Shown here piece after piece: positions 24,147-32,365 of a DNA stretch of 50,444 nucleotides (position 1 is its first letter; every line of letters begins with the position of its first letter). Source of the stretch: DATFWC01 sp045801465 (GTDB lineage Bacteria > Pseudomonadota > Alphaproteobacteria > Rhizobiales > Xanthobacteraceae); NCBI GenBank assembly GCA_045801465.1, contig JBJMSU010000191.1, positions 1 through 50,444 of the forward strand, given 5' to 3'. A model generated the notes under the pieces. That model did not search any database, was not told the DNA's origin, and was given only the letters and a program-made list of their open reading frames with translations. Both the position numbers and the translations under genes were made by a program.

Positions 24147-25264
24147 CACATCACCTCGATGTCGGCCTGGATGGCGCCGGCCGCCTTGATCGCCTGCAGG
24201 ATCGCGATCATGTCGCGCGGACCGATGCCGAGCGCGTTGAGCCCGTCGACCAGCTGCTGCAGCGACATACCCTCGCTGACCACCGCAAGCTTCTTGCCGT
24301 CCTCCTGCACGCCGACGCGCGAGCGCGGGACGACCACGGTCTGGCCGCGCGAGAAGGGCGCCGGTTGGCTCACCTGCGGCGTCTCCGAAATGGTGACGGT
24401 GAGGTTTCCCTGGGCCACCGCCACCGTCGACACCCGCACATCGCGTCCCATCACGATGATGCCGGAGCGCTCGTCGATGATGATCTTGCCGGCGAGATCG
24501 GGCTCGATCTGCAGCTGCTCGATCTCGGTCAACATCGCGACCACGTTGCTGGGATATTTCTTCGGCACCGTAATCTGCACCGTCGACGGGTCGAGCGGCT
24601 CGGCCACGCTGCCGCCCATGAAGTCGTTGATGGCGCCGGCGATCCGCTTGGCGGTCGTGAAGTCGGGATTGCGCAGGGCGAGCCGGATCTGGTTGAGGCG
24701 ATTGAGCGCGAAATCGATCTCGCGCTCGATGATGCCGCCATTGGCGATGCGGCCGACGGTCGGGACGCCGCGTGTGATCTTGGCGGCATCGCCCTCGGCC
24801 TGGAAGCCGCCAATAGAGAGCGACCCCTGGGCCACCGCGTAGACGTTGCCGTCGGCGCCGAGCAGGGGGGTCACCAGAAGCGTGCCGCCCTGGAGGCTCT
24901 TGGAATCGCCGAGCGCCGACACGGTCACGTCGAGCCGCGTGCCCTGAGTGCCGAAGGCCGGGAGATTGGCGGTCACCATCACGGCGGCAACGTTGCCGGT
25001 CCGCAGCGCTTGGCCGCGGATGTTGACGCCGAGGCGCTCGAGCATGGCCTGCAGCGACTGCTTGGTGAAAGGAATGTTGTTGAGCGTATCGCCGGTGCCG
25101 TTGAGCCCGACCACGAGGCCATAGCCGATCAGCTGGTTCTGCCGCACGCCCTCGATGTTCGCGAGGTCCTTGATGCGCGAGGCAGCACCCGCCGGTGCGG
25201 CGGCATAGACCGGGATCAGCGCCGCCGCCAAGACGGCGAGCGCAAGTCGCAGTGTCCTTCTCAC
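24146..25264 (-). CDS. flgI: Flagellar P-ring protein FlgI
   Basis: Forms the periplasmic P-ring around the rod in the peptidoglycan layer. It is 372 aa, with a cleavable signal (MRRTLRLALAVLAAALIPVY, then AAAPAGA), ASRIKDLANIEGVRQNQLIG, GYGLVVGLNGTGDTLNNIPF and the family C-terminal LQQLVDGLNALGIGPRDMIA. The length is standard. It heads a flgI-flgJ-flgN-like transcript that diverges from fliX across a CtrA-type box. Confidence 0.96.
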   Translation of the reverse strand: MRRTLRLALAVLAAALIPVYAAAPAGAASRIKDLANIEGVRQNQLIGYGLVVGLNGTGDTLNNIPFTKQSLQAMLERLGVNIRGQALRTGNVAAVMVTANLPAFGTQGTRLDVTVSALGDSKSLQGGTLLVTPLLGADGNVYAVAQGSLSIGGFQAEGDAAKITRGVPTVGRIANGGIIEREIDFALNRLNQIRLALRNPDFTTAKRIAGAINDFMGGSVAEPLDPSTVQITVPKKYPSNVVAMLTEIEQLQIEPDLAGKIIIDERSGIIVMGRDVRVSTVAVAQGNLTVTISETPQVSQPAPFSRGQTVVVPRSRVGVQEDGKKLAVVSEGMSLQQLVDGLNALGIGPRDMIAILQAIKAAGAIQADIEVM

Positions 25265-25429
25265 CTTCGCTCCCCGATGGCTGGACAGCTTCCCTCATGC
25301 GAGCGGCGTGCCAACCCGCGCGCTGCGGGCAAGCTGCTGTTTTTGCGTGGAAATCAATTTCACCGGGGGTGGTCGGGCGAGGCGCCGGCGGTAGCGGCTG
25401 CCGAGTCTCGGCAGATTTTGCCGGGCGAT

Positions 25430-25446
25430 TTAACCGGCCATTAACC
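25430..25446. promoter_or_regulatory. CtrA-type box in the flgI/fliX divergent region
   Basis: TTAA-N7-TTAACC (25430-25433, then 25441-25446), an exact match to the alphaproteobacterial CtrA consensus. It is 62 bases before the fliX ATG and 166 bases before that of flgI. The Caulobacter fliX-flgI divergent pair is controlled by CtrA. Confidence 0.75.
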
Positions 25447-25507
25447 AGACCGGCGCGACGTTGCGGGCCGGTGCGAGACGACGCTTCGGATCTCGCGGGA
25501 ACTTTGA

Positions 25508-25939
25508 ATGCGCATCTACGGGCCCAATGGCACCAGCGTCATCGCGAACGCGCCGCAGGCGCGGCGCAGCGGCGCCGGCACGTTCACTCTCGACAACAAG
25601 GAGCCGGCCCGGCCGGCGGGCGCGGCGTCGGCGGCAAAAACCATCGGCAGCATCGATGCCCTGATCGCCCTTCAGGGGGTCGAGGATGCAACCGGGCGGC
25701 GGCGCCGGGCGGTCAGGCGGGGACGCCTGGCGCTCGATGCTCTCGACGAACTCAAAATCGGGCTGCTCGCCGGAACCCTCGATACGGGGGCGCTCGCCAG
25801 GCTTAAGAGCGCGGTCGGCGATCTCACGGAAGTCTCGGGCGACCATGCCCTGGATGCGGTGCTGGCCGAGATCAGCTTACGCGTCGAAGTTGAACTCGCG
25901 AAATTCGGTCCGTGCCGGGCGAACGGCGATTCGGCGTAA
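25508..25939 (+). CDS. fliX: FliX, class II flagellar assembly regulator
   Basis: In Caulobacter FliX couples early basal-body assembly to late sigma-54-dependent genes through FlbD. It is 143 aa, with MRIYGPNGTSVIANAPQARR at the start and then IDALIALQGVEDATGRRRRA, LDALDELKIGLLAGTL and a C-terminal helix LDAVLAEISLRVEVELAKF. Its presence together with the sigma-54 site before flgE suggests the FliX-FlbD checkpoint exists here; flbD itself is outside the window. It is divergent from flgI. Confidence 0.92.
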   Translation: MRIYGPNGTSVIANAPQARRSGAGTFTLDNKEPARPAGAASAAKTIGSIDALIALQGVEDATGRRRRAVRRGRLALDALDELKIGLLAGTLDTGALARLKSAVGDLTEVSGDHALDAVLAEISLRVEVELAKFGPCRANGDSA

Positions 25940-26044
25940 AGGCTTCGCCGATTTCGATATTGTCGGCGCCGTTCTCCCCCGATATAAGCTCGCCCTCCTA
26001 GGGAGGAGACTCAAGGGTAGTCTTCAGTATCGGGGTTGCGGTGC

Positions 26045-26461
26045 ATGCCAGGGCTAAAAGAAAAAATCTATCGACCGTCGGACAGAGAACCCTTCATGAA
26101 CGAGCGCCAGCGGGAGTATTTCCGGGAACGGTTGCTCGCCTGGAAGGAGGACATTCTGAGGGAGGCGCGGGAGACGCTTCAGCATCTTCAGGACGAAAAC
26201 CAGAACCATCCCGATCTCGCCGATCGGGCCTCATCGGAAACGGACCGCGCCATCGAGCTCAGGGCGCGCGACCGGCAGCGCAAGCTGATCGCCAAGATCG
26301 ATGCGGCGCTGGCGCGGATCGACGACGGCACTTACGGCTTCTGCGAGGAGACCGGCGAGCCGATCTCGCTGCGGCGGCTGGAGGCGCGGCCGATCGCTAC
26401 GCTGTCGGTCGAGGCGCAGGAGCGTCACGAACGGCGCGAGCGGGTCTACCGGGACGAGTAG
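26045..26461 (+). CDS. dksA: DksA-type RNA polymerase-binding regulator
   Basis: A 138-aa DksA/TraR-family protein that enters the RNA polymerase secondary channel and adjusts rRNA and amino-acid promoters with ppGpp. The coiled coil spans about residues 20-100 (MNERQREYFRERLLAWKEDI, then DRASSETDRAIELRARDRQR). The tip carries the acidic Asp of the LADRAS region. The zinc-finger region reads GFCEETGEPISLRRLEARPI with a single Cys, so no C4 zinc site can form; alphaproteobacterial DksA proteins often have this form. A strong ribosome site is not visible. Confidence 0.9.
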   Translation: MPGLKEKIYRPSDREPFMNERQREYFRERLLAWKEDILREARETLQHLQDENQNHPDLADRASSETDRAIELRARDRQRKLIAKIDAALARIDDGTYGFCEETGEPISLRRLEARPIATLSVEAQERHERRERVYRDE

Positions 26462-26540
26462 TCAATCCTCACTCCTCAGTAATCCGACAGATGCTCTGCT
26501 CTCATTGCTGGAGACCTGATATCTGATCCCTGAAGTGATC

Positions 26541-26572
26541 GCGGCCTCCGGCGGGGAGCTGCCGGAGGCCGC
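26541..26572 (+). terminator. Hairpin after dksA
   Basis: Perfect 12-bp stem (26541-26552 with 26561-26572), GC-rich, 8-base loop, 80 bases past the dksA stop. No long T tract follows, so it is either a weak terminator or an RNA 3' barrier. A second palindrome (26582-26607, outer CCGTTCC/GGAACGG around GTCCCGGGAC) follows. Confidence 0.6.
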
Positions 26573-26620
26573 GTCGTTGCACCGTTCCGTCCCGGGACTG
26601 GGAACGGCGGGGAGCTCGTT

Positions 26621-26710
26621 GGGCGAATAGCGAATAGCGAATAGAGTCCCAGCGGCCCTGCCTTCCTACTCGCTCTTCACTACGCGCCATTCGCTACTCG
26701 CTATTCGCCA
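26621..26710. repeat. Heptad palindromic repeat R3 (dksA/flgH convergent ends)
   Basis: The left arm repeats GCGAATA three times in a row from 26622. The right arm (about 26686-26708) is the inverse, GCCATTCGCTACTCGCTATT. It ends three bases before the flgH stop codon. Confidence 0.82.
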
Positions 26711-26712
26711 CA

Positions 26713-27597
26713 TCAGAACGGCAGGATCACGTCGAGCACCTGCTGGCCGTAGCGCGGCTGTTGCACGTCGGTGATCTGGCCGCGGCCGCCATAGGCGATG
26801 CGCGCCTGGGCGATCTTGGTCGAATCGATGGTGTTGTCGCTCTCGATATCCTCGGGCCGCACAATGCCGGCGACGATCAGCTCGCGAACCTCGAAATTGA
26901 CGCGGATTTCCTGCCGGCCCTCGATCACCAGGTTGCCGTTCGGCAGCACCTGCGTGACCACCGTCGCCACGTTCGTCAACAGCTCTTCCTTGCGATCGAC
27001 CGAGCCCTTGCCGTCGCTCGAGGCGCTCGAATCGGCGGTGAGGATGCGGCCCGGCAACACGGCGGTGGCCGGGTTCTTGATGAGCTTGCTGCCGATGAAG
27101 TCGGTGATGCCGGAATCTTCCTTGTTGGCGCGGGTCCTCTGAGTCTCGTTTTCGTATTTCGCCTTGTCGGTGATCTTGACCTTCACGGTCATGATGTCGC
27201 CGATCTGGTGCGCGCGCTGGTCCTTGAAGAAGGCGCGTGATCCGTTTCGCCACAGCGAGTTGGGATTGTAGGAGACCGGCTGCGGTGTCGGCATCGGCAT
27301 CTGCACCGGCTTGTAGCCCGGCTGCGCGACCGGATTCTCGATTTGCGTCAGGGGAGGCGGCTCGCCGATCTGCCTCAATCGATCGACCGCCGAGCATCCG
27401 CCGATCGCCGCAACGCAGCCGCCGACCGCGAGAGCACGCACCAAACTGCGTCCCGTTCCTGGAACGGGACGCACTTTGGTAGCGTTGGGTGGCAGATGTT
27501 CTTGGCGGCGAACCGGTGCCCATCCCGGATCAAGTCCGGGACAGGCTTTCGCCGGAACAGGCGCTGGGAAAGGAATATTCCACATGACACGACTCAT
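26713..27597 (-). CDS. flgH: Flagellar L-ring lipoprotein FlgH
   Basis: Outer-membrane L-ring subunit. It is 294 aa. The mature part is typical: CSAVDRLRQIGEPPPLTQIE, then SLWRNGSRAFFKDQRAHQIG and the C-terminal TDVQQPRYGQQVLDVILPF. The lipobox IGGC is at residues about 66-69, much further in than normal, because some 45 residues precede the hydrophobic stretch SLVRALAVGGCVAAIGG. Those residues (for example AKACPGLDPGWAPVRRQEH) are encoded by palindromic repeat DNA. The ATG at 27597 overlaps the flgA stop (ATGA), which favours it; GTG 27441, beyond the repeat, is an alternative. Confidence 0.9.
   Translation of the reverse strand: MSRVMWNIPFPAPVPAKACPGLDPGWAPVRRQEHLPPNATKVRPVPGTGRSLVRALAVGGCVAAIGGCSAVDRLRQIGEPPPLTQIENPVAQPGYKPVQMPMPTPQPVSYNPNSLWRNGSRAFFKDQRAHQIGDIMTVKVKITDKAKYENETQRTRANKEDSGITDFIGSKLIKNPATAVLPGRILTADSSASSDGKGSVDRKEELLTNVATVVTQVLPNGNLVIEGRQEIRVNFEVRELIVAGIVRPEDIESDNTIDSTKIAQARIAYGGRGQITDVQQPRYGQQVLDVILPF
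27440..27580. repeat. Chain of palindromes inside the 5' end of flgH
   Basis: The first palindrome spans 27440-27480, with 20-base arms around T27460 and one mismatch pair. A second (27524-27541, TCCCGGA and TCCGGGA arms) follows, and then a GGAATATTCC palindrome (27571-27580). The DNA lies between the flgH start codon and its lipoprotein signal core and stays open in the flgH frame. It is reminiscent of Rickettsia palindromic elements inserted in genes. Confidence 0.7.
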
Positions 27598-28664
27598 CTC
27601 AGGGGCATCTCGCCCTCAGGTTGGGACTGCGGCGAAGGATTGAGCTGCGTGGTCACGCGCGGCCGCGGCGGCGCGACCGTGACCTGGCTGGGACCGGAAA
27701 CCGTGCCCTGGACCGTGCGCTTCGATTGCATGTTGAGAATGTTGATCGTGTCGCCTTCGGCGCCGGATTCCAGCGCCTTCCCACGCATGGTCAGCACCAG
27801 CCCCGGCACCTCGTAGACGAGCGTCACGGTTTCGTTGCGTTGCACGATGTCCGGCTTCATCAGATCGGTGCTGCGCAGCACTTCGCCGGCGCGCAGCTGC
27901 CGCCGCGCGGCGCGCCCGACGGCATCCGCGATGGCGCTTGCGAAATCGCCACGCACTTCCGCCTTCGGCCGGCGCTCGAGCGCGAGATCGGACGCCTTGA
28001 GCACTTCGCCGCGGCCGAGCGGGCGCGTCAGCACTGCCGCCTCGATCATCTCGACGGCCGTGCCGACATAGCGCAGCGGGGCTCGGCGCGCGGCGTTGCT
28101 GCCGGGCATATCGAAGGTGATGTCGAACTTGCCCGAGCGTGGATCGTAGTAGGCGCGCGCGACTTGCAACTCGCCCGTGGCCGACGGCTCGAGGTAGATC
28201 GGTCGCGCGTCGCGGTCGACCGTCACCGACAGGTTCTTGGCTCCGCCGCCGCCGGGCTGGCCGGCGACGACGTCGGCGATGCGCAATTCGAGGTCCTTGA
28301 TGCTGATGACGCGGCTCGCGCGCGTCACCGCAATATCCGAGACTCCTCGGGTCTCGACGATGGTCAATCCGTGCGCGCGTACCGCCTCGACGACACGCGC
28401 GGCTGATACCCTGCCGGTCTGGCCGAGATCCGGAGCGCGAAAGACCGGCACGCGCGCATTCGCGCCCGCGTTCTCGATGAGGTCGCCGATGCGCACGAGA
28501 TCGCTCGCCACGCTGACGTCGCGCTTGAGCGCCGGGGTTGCCGGTGGAATGGCCCCCGTCACCTGGCCTGCGGCCGGAGTCGCCAGCATCGACAGGAACG
28601 CGACTGCAAGCGCGCACCCGGCTCTGCGGCTGGTAGACATCAACTCAGTTGTAAGATGCGGCAT
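27594..28664 (-). CDS. flgA: Flagellar P-ring assembly chaperone FlgA
   Basis: Periplasmic chaperone for FlgI. From ATG 28664 it is 356 aa; GTG 28682 and ATG 28640 are other possible starts, the latter giving the cleanest signal peptide (MSTSRRAGCALAVAFLSMLA, then TPAAGQ). The C-terminal half holds the SAF-type domain (LTRPLGRGEVLKASDLALER) and RNETVTLVYEVPGLVLTMRG, then AEGDTINILNMQS. The extra N-terminal half is common in alphaproteobacterial FlgA. The stop overlaps flgH by four bases and flgG precedes directly. Confidence 0.9.
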   Translation of the reverse strand: MPHLTTELMSTSRRAGCALAVAFLSMLATPAAGQVTGAIPPATPALKRDVSVASDLVRIGDLIENAGANARVPVFRAPDLGQTGRVSAARVVEAVRAHGLTIVETRGVSDIAVTRASRVISIKDLELRIADVVAGQPGGGGAKNLSVTVDRDARPIYLEPSATGELQVARAYYDPRSGKFDITFDMPGSNAARRAPLRYVGTAVEMIEAAVLTRPLGRGEVLKASDLALERRPKAEVRGDFASAIADAVGRAARRQLRAGEVLRSTDLMKPDIVQRNETVTLVYEVPGLVLTMRGKALESGAEGDTINILNMQSKRTVQGTVSGPSQVTVAPPRPRVTTQLNPSPQSQPEGEMPLR

Positions 28665-28685
28665 GCGGAACACCGTCCTCACTCC

Positions 28686-29474
28686 TCAGCGCATCAGGTT
28701 GGAGGTTGCCTGCAGCATCTCGCCGGCCGCCGTGATGACTTTTGCATTCATCTCGTAGGCGCGCTGTGCGGCGATCAGGTCGGAGATTTCCTTCACGGCC
28801 TCCACATTGGCCTGCTCGAGGTTGCCCTGCTGCAGATCGCCCAGGCCCTCGAGATTCGGGGTTCCGTTCTGCGGCGCGCCCGAGGCCGGCGTTTCGAGGA
28901 AGAGGTTGTCGCCGATCGCCTGCAGGCCGGCCTTGTTGACGAAGTTCGACAGCTCGATCTGCCCGAGCTGGCTTGACGTGGACTCGGTGCCGACGATCGC
29001 GGAGACCTGGCCCTGGGCGTTGATGGTGATGCTGCGCGCGTTCTGCGGGATGGTGATGCCGGGTTGCACCACGTAGCCCTGGGCGGTGACGAGGCGGCCC
29101 TGCGCATCCAGTTCGAACGAGCCGTCGCGCGTATAGGCGGTGCGGCCATCCGGCAGCAGGATGCGGAAGAAGCCGTCGCCGCGGATGGCGACGTCGAGCT
29201 CCTTGCTGGTGGGCAACAGGCTGCCCTGGCTCATGATACGCGGCGTGCCGACGGTCTTCACGCCGCCGCCGAGCTCGATGCCTGCGGGGAGGATGTTTCC
29301 CTGGTCGGACGTCTGCGTGCCGACGCGGCGGACATGCTCGTAAAGCAGATCCTGGAATTCGGCGCGTTGGCGCTTGTACCCGGTGGTCCGCATGTTGGCG
29401 ATGTTGTTGGAGATGACCTGGACGTTGAGTTCCTGGGCCATCATCCCGGTGGAGGCGGTGTGGAGGGCGCGCAT
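28686..29474 (-). CDS. flgG: Distal rod protein FlgG
   Basis: Major distal rod subunit, 262 aa (standard length). It has MRALHTASTGMMAQELNVQV, NNIANMRTTGYKRQRAEFQD, ELDVAIRGDGFFRILLPDG and a C-terminal helix AQRAYEMNAKVITAAGEMLQ. It lies in the flgF-flgG-flgA-flgH order, with short gaps and flgF 30 bases upstream. No anomaly is seen. Confidence 0.97.
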   Translation of the reverse strand: MRALHTASTGMMAQELNVQVISNNIANMRTTGYKRQRAEFQDLLYEHVRRVGTQTSDQGNILPAGIELGGGVKTVGTPRIMSQGSLLPTSKELDVAIRGDGFFRILLPDGRTAYTRDGSFELDAQGRLVTAQGYVVQPGITIPQNARSITINAQGQVSAIVGTESTSSQLGQIELSNFVNKAGLQAIGDNLFLETPASGAPQNGTPNLEGLGDLQQGNLEQANVEAVKEISDLIAAQRAYEMNAKVITAAGEMLQATSNLMR

Positions 29475-29504
29475 CGCTTGGTCTCCTCAAATCTCAACGC
29501 TGCG

Positions 29505-30269
29505 TCATACCGGCACTTCGGCCAGCCGCTCGATGGCGGTGCGACGCAGCTCGTGTTCGCTCTGCAGCATGCCGGCAACTGCCGTATAGGTGCGCGTGAC
29601 TTCGATCATGCGCGTCATCTCGCTGACGGCGCTGACGTTCGATTTCTCGATCGAGCCCTGGACGACGCCCGCGGTCGGCACCGGCTGCGGAGCAAGGCCG
29701 GCCGGCGCAGCGAACAGGCTGGTGCCGGCTTTCTCCAGCCGCTCGGGTTGCGCGAAGCCGACGAGCCGCAGCCTGCCGCGCTGCGACTCCGCGACATTGT
29801 TGCCTTCCTTGACGGTGATCGTGCCTTCGCGGCTGATCGCGATATTGCGATCGCCCTGCTGGAACGCGATCGGGCCGTTGTCGCCGAGGATGCGATAACC
29901 GTCGCCGGTGACGAGCTCGCCCTGAGCGTTGATCTGCAGGGCGCCGTTCTTCGTGTAGCGCTCGCCCTGCGGCGTCTGCACAACCAGAAAGGCATCGCCG
30001 TCGATCGCCACGTCGAGGGGATTGCCGGTCTGCTGGATGGTGCCGCCGCCGAGGTTGTGCCAGGTGGCGCGATCGAGCACGAAGCTCATGCGCCGGTCGG
30101 CGCCCATGAAATTATCCGAGCGGGCGACCGGCATCAGGTATTCGCGAAAGACGTTGCCGTCGGCCTTGAACCCCGTGGTGTTCAGGTTCGCAATATTGTT
30201 GGCGACGACATCGAGCTCTCGCTGCAGCGCCATCTGCCGCGAAAGGCCGATGAGAAGCGCGTTCTCCAT
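29505..30269 (-). CDS. flgF: Proximal rod protein FlgF
   Basis: Proximal rod subunit, 254 aa from ATG 30269, where AGGA lies just upstream. An earlier in-frame ATG at 30347 adds unrelated residues. Motifs are MENALLIGLSRQMALQRELD, NNIANLNTTGFKADGNVFRE, PLDVAIDGDAFLVVQTPQGE and the C-terminal RTYTAVAGMLQSEHELRRTA. It is the first gene of flgF-G-A-H and diverges from fliL. Confidence 0.95.
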   Translation of the reverse strand: MENALLIGLSRQMALQRELDVVANNIANLNTTGFKADGNVFREYLMPVARSDNFMGADRRMSFVLDRATWHNLGGGTIQQTGNPLDVAIDGDAFLVVQTPQGERYTKNGALQINAQGELVTGDGYRILGDNGPIAFQQGDRNIAISREGTITVKEGNNVAESQRGRLRLVGFAQPERLEKAGTSLFAAPAGLAPQPVPTAGVVQGSIEKSNVSAVSEMTRMIEVTRTYTAVAGMLQSEHELRRTAIERLAEVPV

Positions 30270-30510
30270 CGGTCCTGCTCCCCAATTCCTCCAGGCGGCG
30301 CTCTCCCGTGCGACACCTGCGGTCGATTCCGGCCTCGGCTCTCCCAAGCCGCGGCCCGCGTCTCCTCTGCAGAGGCCGTGCCAACGTCAGTTGCTGCGAA
30401 AAATCAGTGAGTTGGTAGGGCGGCCGCGACCGGCGCGGGCGGCAATTTGCACCCGGTTAACCTTGCGCCCGGCAAAATTTTCCCGGTTGGCGCGGGGCCG
30501 AAAGCTTTCG

Positions 30511-30518
30511 TTAACCAT
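30511..30518. promoter_or_regulatory. CtrA-type half-site between flgF and fliL
   Basis: TTAACCAT, the strong CtrA half-site, 85 bases before fliL in a divergent region. A second TTAACC begins at 30457. No full TTAA-N7-TTAA is present, so the call is weaker than for the other sites. Confidence 0.5.
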
Positions 30519-30602
30519 GACGGCCATAGCTTGGCACGCGCAGAGGAATGAGCCGTATTGCGCCTTCACGCGTCGACGGCTCGCTCGTGTCGCGGAGACA
30601 TC

Positions 30603-31124
30603 ATGGCAGCCAAGGCGAATGCAGCGACCGCCGAGCCGGAGGTGGACGAGGCGGAAGAAGAAACGACGCAGCCGAGAAAGAAACTGCCGCTCAAGCTCAT
30701 CATCATTGCGGCGGCCGCGTTCCTGGTCGTCGCCGGCGGCGGCACTGGCGCCTACTTCATGTTCATGGGCAAGAAAGACAAGGCCGAGGAGGCGAAGGCC
30801 GCGGGTCCGGCGGTCAAGATTGCGTTCCTCGACCTGCCCGACGTGATCGTCAATCTCACCAACCCGGGCAGCGACCGAACGCAATACCTCAAGGCCAAGA
30901 TCGTGCTCGAGCTCCCGGACCAGGCGCTGATCCAGCAGATCACGCCGGTCATGCCGCGCGTCATCGACGCCTTTCAGACTTATCTGCGCGAGTTGCGGCC
31001 GACCGATCTCGAAGGCTCCGCCGGCCTGTACCGGTTGAAGGAAGAGCTGACCCGTCGCGTCAATACCGCGATCGAGCCGGCGCGCATCAACGCCGTGCTG
31101 TTCAAAGAGCTGCTCGTCCAGTGA
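30603..31124 (+). CDS. fliL: Flagellar basal-body protein FliL
   Basis: Single-pass inner-membrane protein that sits around the stator and supports torque. It is 173 aa from ATG 30603 (GGAG six bases upstream). It has an acidic and Lys-rich cytoplasmic N-terminus, one membrane span LKLIIIAAAAFLVVAGGGTG (about 31-50), then a periplasmic stomatin-like domain with FLDLPDVIVNLTNPG and IEPARINAVLFKELLVQ. fliM follows after 32 bases, the usual order. Confidence 0.93.
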   Translation: MAAKANAATAEPEVDEAEEETTQPRKKLPLKLIIIAAAAFLVVAGGGTGAYFMFMGKKDKAEEAKAAGPAVKIAFLDLPDVIVNLTNPGSDRTQYLKAKIVLELPDQALIQQITPVMPRVIDAFQTYLRELRPTDLEGSAGLYRLKEELTRRVNTAIEPARINAVLFKELLVQ

Positions 31125-31156
31125 GCGACGGGCAGTCGTTGGGGGACTAAGCCGTC

Positions 31157-32365
31157 ATGGCGTCGAAGGCAGACATCGACCAGGACGCTCTCGCCGCCGA
31201 ATGGGGGTTGGCGCTCGAAGCCGAGACGTCAGGCGGTTCCGCCAATGCGGGCGCGGCAGCGCCGTCGCCCGACGGAAACGACGAGATGGCGGCGCAGTGG
31301 GCCGCCATGATCGACGACGGCAGCCAGTTCGTTCAGGCGGCCAAAGGGGGCGCCGAGCGCATTCTCAACCAGGAGGAAATCGACAGCCTCCTCGGCTTCA
31401 GCCTCGCCGACATCAACCTGAACGAGAATTCCGGCATTCGGGCGATCATCGACTCGGCGATGGTCTCCTACGAACGTCTGCCGATGCTGGAAATCGTCTT
31501 CGACCGGCTGGTCCGGCTGATGACGACCTCGCTGCGCAATTTCACCTCCGACAACGTCGAAGTGTCGCTCGACCGCATCACGTCGGTGCGTTTCGGCGAC
31601 TATCTCAATTCGATCCCGCTGCCGGCGATCCTCGCCGTGTTCAAGGCGGAGGAGTGGGACAATTTCGGCCTGTTCACCGTCGACTCGAGCCTCATCTACT
31701 CGATCATCGACGTGCTCTTAGGCGGCCGGCGCGGCCAGACCGCGATCCGCATTGAAGGCCGGCCCTACACCACGATCGAGACCAGCCTGGTGAAGCGCAT
31801 GGTCGAGGTCGTGCTCGCCGATGCCGAGCTCGCCTTCCGTCCGCTGTCGCCGGTCAAGTTCGATATCGATCGCCTGGAGACCAATCCGCGCTTCGCGGCA
31901 ATCTCGCGGCCCGCCAATGCCGCGATCCTGGTGCGCCTGCGCATCGACATGGAGGATCGCGGCGGCAACATCGAGCTGCTTCTGCCCTATGCGACGATCG
32001 AGCCGATCCGCGAGGTGCTGCTGCAGATGTTCATGGGCGAGAAGTTCGGCCGTGATCCGATCTGGGAGGGGCATCTGGCGACGGAGATCGGCCAAGCGGA
32101 AATCGCCGTCGACGCGGTCCTGTACGAGGCCCAGCTGCCGTTGCGGCAACTGATGAAGCTCAGCGTCGGAGACACGCTGACGCTCGAGCTCAAGCCCGAT
32201 GCCTTCGTGACGGTGCGCTGCGGCGATGTGACCTTGACCGAAGGGCGCATGGGTCGCGTCGGCGACCGCGTGGCGGTGCGGATCGCCAAGCCGCTGCGTA
32301 AACCAACGACCACGTTCGCCATGTTCGAGACGGCGGACGCGTCCTCGAAGCGCGTGGAGGCGTAA
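31157..32365 (+). CDS. fliM: Flagellar motor switch protein FliM
   Basis: C-ring switch protein that binds phospho-CheY and FliG, and with FliN controls rotation. It is 402 aa. The core is typical (LERLPMLEIVFDRLVRLMTT-like segment, FGDYLNSIPLPAILAVFKAE, CheC-like fold, C-terminal SpoA part with VGDTLTLELKPDAFVTVRCG). The EIDSLLGF motif, which usually begins the protein, is at about residue 74, behind an extension with two similar peptides (DALAAEWGLAL and DEMAAQWAAMI). The next gene starts on the base after the stop. Confidence 0.94.
   Translation: MASKADIDQDALAAEWGLALEAETSGGSANAGAAAPSPDGNDEMAAQWAAMIDDGSQFVQAAKGGAERILNQEEIDSLLGFSLADINLNENSGIRAIIDSAMVSYERLPMLEIVFDRLVRLMTTSLRNFTSDNVEVSLDRITSVRFGDYLNSIPLPAILAVFKAEEWDNFGLFTVDSSLIYSIIDVLLGGRRGQTAIRIEGRPYTTIETSLVKRMVEVVLADAELAFRPLSPVKFDIDRLETNPRFAAISRPANAAILVRLRIDMEDRGGNIELLLPYATIEPIREVLLQMFMGEKFGRDPIWEGHLATEIGQAEIAVDAVLYEAQLPLRQLMKLSVGDTLTLELKPDAFVTVRCGDVTLTEGRMGRVGDRVAVRIAKPLRKPTTTFAMFETADASSKRVEA

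Noticed and set aside
30531..30547. TTGGCACGCGCAGAGG upstream of fliL as a sigma-54 promoter
   Set aside because: Position -12 reads GG rather than GC, and the TTGC block is missing.
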